Source: Girardinichthys multiradiatus (Eukaryota; Chordata; Actinopteri; Cyprinodontiformes; Goodeidae). Taken from it: a stretch of 64,000 nt of DNA. Numbering within the stretch: position 1 is the first letter of the stretch; each line of letters begins with the position of its first letter. The notes under the pieces were generated by a model, which was not told the origin of the DNA, did no database searches, and was given only the letters and a program-made list of their open reading frames with translations. The position numbers were made by a program, and so were the translations under genes. Positions 59,306 through 64,000 of the stretch are shown here, one piece after another. Where the stretch lies: NCBI RefSeq assembly GCF_021462225.1, contig NC_061812.1, forward strand, positions 36,257,175-36,321,174, given 5' to 3'.

Positions 59306-61087
59306 GTGAGCTCTTTCCATGTAATCCATGCAACATTTAGTAACTGCTCACAGTTAACTCCATAAAAGTTACAATAAATATCCAATAAATATCCAATAAA
59401 TATCCTTATATCCTTACACAGTTGAAGCAGTAGAGAGTGAAAGCAAGCATATTCTCATATTCTAGGACTGAGACTGGAGGTGCCTGTGTGGAGCCACATA
59501 TTATCTGTCTTATCTTTTGCAAAATATAAACAAGTGTATCCAAAGAAATGATGTATGACGATTTTCCATTCTTTTACAAGTATTAAATGAAATTAGTAAT
59601 ATTTGATTATCAAGTTAAAAGATGTATGATTAAAATATGGTTAAGAACTGATAATTAAAGTAAAAAATCAGCTATATATGAAAGAGATATAACGATCATT
59701 TGCGAAGCATGAATAAAAAGAATGAAGTGATGGTTTTGTAACTGTGTTTTAAAGTAAATGCAGAAAGCTGAGAATGGAATGTATATTACTGTGTGAAGTT
59801 TAAGACTGAGCAGATTAGGGAGAGAACTGCAGGATGACTAGGAGTGACGAGAGCCAGCTGCATGCTGACAGAGAATCAATAACTGAGAAGCCTAACAAGG
59901 GGCTGAATGGTGAAAGCATCAGCACTATAAAAGCAATACTGAAGGAGGGAACTGCGGTTGTTTCCTCGCAGAAGACCAGCGAACAAGATCGGACGGAGAA
60001 AAGAAGCTCAGATGGAAAAGGAACAGAGACACAGCCCAGCTGATCGACTGCATTAAAAAGAGGATCAACCCGTGTGCCCAGAAAGGACTGTGCCTCACAA
60101 TTAAGAATCTGATTTCATCTAAAGCCTTTTTATCCAGACAACAGAAGTGAACTTGATCGGTGAACAGCTGATTGCTCTAAGTTTCAGGCTTCTGGAAGTC
60201 CTGAATCAACCTCATTTATGTCTCCGGGTTTCCTTCATCTCTTCAGCCTCTGGAAGCTACTGTCTTCGAAGAGATATGACGACAAAGATCCTGTTTAACC
60301 ATCGAAGCCTGGAGCATCAGTGCCTGCCACTTAAAGGAAGAAAACTGAAGATTAAGTCGTATTCCCTTCAAGAAACCACTTGTTGTTACCAGAAGAAACA
60401 TCTCCATCAGGTGCATGGATGAGCCTCTGACTTCAAAGCCTCTCCAAACTCACTAGTTTCAGCATCAGGGAAAGACAGGTTGAGTTGATTGATTCATTTC
60501 TATTATTGAAATTATTTTGTGTTGCTGAATTTAAGCTGTTACTGACCCCTGCATAAGCGTTACTAATTAAAGAAAGCATATAAAATTCTAGTTAAATCAT
60601 GGACATTCAATTATTTGAGTCACTGTATTTTTAGTTTTTCATTGGTGGTAAAAAGCCTTGTTGCCTGGTTCTAAGATTTTTTAGGAGGTTTTTATAGGTT
60701 AGCCAAGTTCGTTAAAACAACGCCCTTGGGGCTCGTGCCAAGCCACTAAAATTAACCTAGCCCATATACCAAGAGCCAGTTGTAAAATTGGGGAATGAGC
60801 AGCCGTGAACAAAAGTGACTGTTGAAAGTGTGAATGACTGCAGTGGGCTACTCATTCGTCCAGACCTCCAGTTGAAGAAGGGCGAGACTTTTGTATGAAG
60901 GCTGTCAGAGGCTAGGCGAGTCATTTCCTGACACCAGCTTAAACAGAACTTTCAGTAAGCCTGCTTAGTAAGATCTTCCAGGTTTAGGGAAGTCCGGACC
61001 TGTTGGATGGAGAGCTGGATTGAGCAATCCCCTCAGGAACAGGGAAGTAGGAGGGAGGGGTTAGCTCATCGGACAACGAAAACAGGG
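59306..61087 (+). mobile_element. Insert of about 1.78 kb in the L1, probably LTR-derived
   Basis: Fills the gap between ...QNK (59305) and ...FVLGHQG (61095). It starts near TGAGCTCTTTCC and ends near ACGAAAACA, contains tandem AATATCCAATA units at 59370-59400 and a TATA-like CACTATAAAAGC near 59922. A/T-rich and GA-rich tracts alternate and the short frames resemble nothing known. Exact ends and duplication are unresolved. Confidence 0.5.
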
Positions 61088-61900
61088 ATCAAAAATGCTT
61101 TGTTCTAGGACACCAGGGTCTACATAATGTGAGGAGGCTTTTAAATATCATTCATGGCCTAGGTGTTATATCGGGAACTGCACTTCTTTCTCTAGATACC
61201 AAGAAGGCATTTGACCAAGTCGAGTGCCCCTATCTGTTTAACATCTTAAATCATTTTGGTTATGAAAATCATTTTAAAAACTTGATAAATCTACTATATC
61301 TCAATCTTACTGTGGAAATATACATATAAAATACTTTGTCCCCTTTGTTATTTACTTTAGCATGGAAGCCTCTTGCCATAGCTGCAAGATCCCACCAATT
61401 TATAACAGGCATTACAATTAGACAAGTAGAGCACAAACTTCCATTATATGCAGATGACAATCCTGTTAATTGACAACTTAAAGAGATCTATTCCAGCTTT
61501 ACTTAATTTAAGTGAGGTGTATGTTCAGATTTCAGGGTATAACATAAATAAATCAAAATATTTACTATTATTAGATGAAAAAGAAATATCTCCTGGAGTA
61601 GTTTCACAGTTCAAAACTGTTACACAATTCACTTATTTGGGAATTCAGATATTTTCAAATTTAGATATGGTTATCAAGAACCATGAATGTTTAACAAAAG
61701 AAATCACTGAAAGGATCAATAGATGGACAGCCCTCCCCTTGTCACTGGTTGGTAAAGTCAACAGCTACAAAATGAATATACTTCCAAAAGTACTGTATAT
61801 TTGATATATGATAAATAATTTCTAAACTTTTTCCACCCTTAATGTCACATATACACTATTTAGTAAGATTAAACTGAGAGCAAATCTCCAGGAAGAGAGG
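61088..61900 (+). mobile_element. L1-type LINE ORF2, fragment 4 (RT core)
   Basis: Reads FVLGHQGLHNVRRLLNIIHG, LLSLDTKKAFDQVECPYLF (catalytic Asp block), then [19 protein letters not shown] and KLPLYADD (catalytic DD near 61445), and continues to LPLSLVGKVNSYKMNILPK. A deletion before SPLLF removes the family's RQGCP segment, and several shifts and stops are present. Confidence 0.82.
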
Positions 61901-62169
61901 AAATTAAAAAACTCCAAGTAGCATACAGGTGCACACCCTTAAAGTAATACTTTTAAAGAACTTTTGATTTAGTTTCACCATTCAAGTCTTCTTTAGTTCA
62001 CACTTATAATTTATAGTGAATCAAATTACACTGAAAGAGGTTCAGCTCTTCATGGGTTTTTGACATTTGTATATTTTTGCCGAAGCCATAGATCTACAAA
62101 AGGTTCCAAATGATCACAGTAAACAAAGGCATCAGTTAGGAAAAGGATAGGAAATATATATACACACAG

Positions 62170-63730
62170 ACACCACCGTGGCACAGTGAGGCAGTTATCA
62201 ATAATTGGAGAGCATTTGGGTCCACAGTGTTGTTCTGTACTTCTCCAAAAGCTATGTAAAGACCAGACTGAAACAGGTCAGGGAGGCTGCTAAGCATCCG
62301 ACAGTGGCATTGAAGGGGCTGCAAAGATTTCTGATTAAAAGTGGCTGTTTGACATATAGCAAGAATCTGTTGTACTCTGCATGCATCTAGACTAAGGAAT
62401 AGATTTGCCCTTACTTTCTGGGAAAACATCCAGGCCTGGGTTAAAATCTCCCAAACCTTATAGTCTGATGAAACCAAAATTCAATTTTTAGGCTAAACTC
62501 CAAAAGGTTTGTTTGGCCCAAAAACAACATTCAATATCATCAAAAGAATATCCTACCAACATTAAAATATGGCGGGGCAGCATCATGCTGTGGAGTCAAT
62601 TTTCTTAAGATGGAACTGTGGAAATTATGATTCTGGGGAAACTACCAAATTCCAGAAAGGTTTAACCCAAAACCTCCAGTTGTTTGCTAGAAAGCTGACG
62701 CTGAAGATCGGCATGTCTGAGTTCAGTTTCTTTACCAACATGCAAAAACCGAACAGGAAGCAATGCTTAGCAAGAAGAAATTATTTAATTTACTAGTTTG
62801 AGCAATTTCAAACTTCAGTTCAATAATCCTTTCTTCTCTAGGCAGTTGAGGAATTACTGCAGGTCAGTAACCGGGGAGTTAATCTTAGATGACAAGAAGG
62901 TGTTTGTCTCATGGGCTCTGAAGTTGTAAATAGGAAGAAGAAAGGCTCTGCTGATTCCGGAGGTTAGTGGTTGGGTATAGTAATGGTGTTGGCTTAGATT
63001 ATCCCTGAGGGTCTTCGTGATGAGGCTTTGAAAAGGTCAGAGAGTGGACAAGCAGGTAAAGACTCAGAGAGCCAGGGCTGCATAGGGTGACCGTGGAAAC
63101 AGGTAGGTAACCAGGTAAGTTTTAACAAAGGAGAAAGTGGCTCGAGGAACAAGGAATCTCAGATGGTAAATCTTTAATATGGCTCAAACAACAACAACAA
63201 TTGTTTAATTTTACCTTAATGGTCAATCACCAAACAGAGAATGTTTTTCCAGCAGCTCCCTTTATCCCCCAGCAGCCTAATGTGGAGGGTTTAGTCACGT
63301 GTGAACACTGGAGCCTGCCCAGCTACGCCCACTAGTGGAAAACTGCAACCCAGGAAAGTGTGACAGAAGCATATATGTAGACGTACCAGAATCATGACAT
63401 AGATTTTAATTTTCAGCATCACAGTGACTGAAAGCATACATCTAAACCAACAAATGGCTTTACTAGAAGAAAATTAAAGTTCTGGAAAAGCGTAGCCAAT
63501 GACCTGAGTCTAGATCTGAAAGAATATCTGTGGGGTCACCTGAAGAGGGCAATGGACTAGATCTCATAATCTAATTTGGAGAACTTCTACAAGGTAAAAT
63601 GGGAAAATATTGCCAAAGTACACTGTGGCATGCTGAAAAACTCTTACCAAAGAAGAATGAATCCTGAAATTGAACTGAGTGGTTCAAAAAAGTACTAGTT
63701 TAAGGCTGTGGCCATGTGATGTGTTTTTTG
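62170..63730 (+). mobile_element. Tc1-like relic with an internal insert
   Basis: Plus-strand 62205-62390 gives YVKTRLKQVREAAKHPTVAL and LQRFLIKSGCLTYSKNLLYS (N-terminal DNA-binding region). 62470-62640 gives the SDETKIQF counterpart and a GGAASCCG-like remnant of GGSIMLWG. After about 62750 comes a ~650-bp foreign insert to about 63400, then the C-terminal region (NDLSLDLKEYLWGHLKRA counterpart). Non-functional. Confidence 0.7.
62752..63400. mobile_element. Unclassified insert in a Tc1 relic
   Basis: Sequence with no Tc1 resemblance between AACATGCAAAAACC and the resumed transposase C-terminal part. It includes a CAACAACAACAACAATTG run at about 63189 and ends near GCAACCCAGGAAAGTGTGAC. It may be LTR-derived; neither clear inverted ends nor genes are visible. 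Confidence 0.4.
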
Positions 63731-64000
63731 TAGTTTGGTTTTTCTCCCAACCTGTCAACATGACAGTGAAGATTCAGTATACAAAATGCTATTACACTGA
63801 ATCTGACTCAATTATACTGGATTATATTTGGTTCAAGTTGAACTGTTATAAATCAGAATGTATTGGAATATAATTGACTGATATTTTTTTCTTGTGAATC
63901 TGTCCTAATGGATTCAATTAAACTGAATTAGGAAAAACATAAAGCTGGACACCATTTAGTTTTATTATGACAAATCGGATAATAGTTTAGTCTGATGTCC
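63731..64000. other. Window end, no feature seen
   Basis: AT-rich sequence with repeated ATTGGA/ATTGACTG-like words, no gene or element recognised. Confidence 0.5.

Noticed and set aside
1..64000. CRISPR arrays, operons or phage-like systems
   Set aside because: The window is eukaryotic; repeats here are transposons, SINEs and microsatellites, and no regularly spaced repeats were seen.

Overview
This is a vertebrate, almost certainly teleost fish, genomic window. The evidence is spliced genes with GT/AG introns, very many Tc1-like DNA transposons, two copies of the fish retrotransposon Rex3, tRNA-derived SINEs and an AT-rich background. The species cannot be named from the sequence.

Host genes, left to right: (1) the last coding exon of a CELF-family RNA-binding protein (1435-1562, +), called celf4 from its neighbours; (2) the hinderin gene (KIAA1328 orthologue), 12 coding exons on the minus strand from the ATG at 34489 to the stop at 12777, 616 codons; (3) tpgs2, tubulin polyglutamylase complex subunit 2, 7 coding exons on the plus strand, 34754-40919, 293 codons; (4) an aquaglyceroporin most like aqp7, 6 coding exons on the minus strand, 50512 down to 43800, 317 codons from the first good ATG. 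All exon phases join and each summed CDS is a multiple of three. From memory, celf4, KIAA1328 and tpgs2 have the same order and relative orientation in human (18q12), which supports orthology.

Hinderin and tpgs2 start head to head, 264 bp apart, sharing a compact promoter with a CCAAT box, an X-box-like (RFX) element and a YY1-like site over the hinderin start codon. tpgs2 and aqp7 converge tail to tail.

The rest is introns and intergenic DNA full of transposons. About fourteen Tc1-like copies range from short relics to one nearly intact element (23088-24655) with a single internal stop. The 52.5-62 kb stretch is a Russian doll: an L1-type LINE is cut by a Tc1 (itself cut by a 1.73 kb LTR-like insert), by a Rex3 copy with an inverted 5' part, and by two further LTR-like inserts. 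Smaller nested cases lie at 2.8-5.0 kb and 31.0-32.5 kb.

No prokaryotic features, CRISPR arrays or true tRNA/rRNA genes were seen. No clearly new biological system is evident. The best leads are the unusual aquaporin pore motifs (NGA and NPT), the shared hinderin/tpgs2 promoter, a 29-bp perfect foldback inside Rex3, a 439-codon open frame fusing Rex3 to a Tc1 transposase, and a Ginger-like non-autonomous element.
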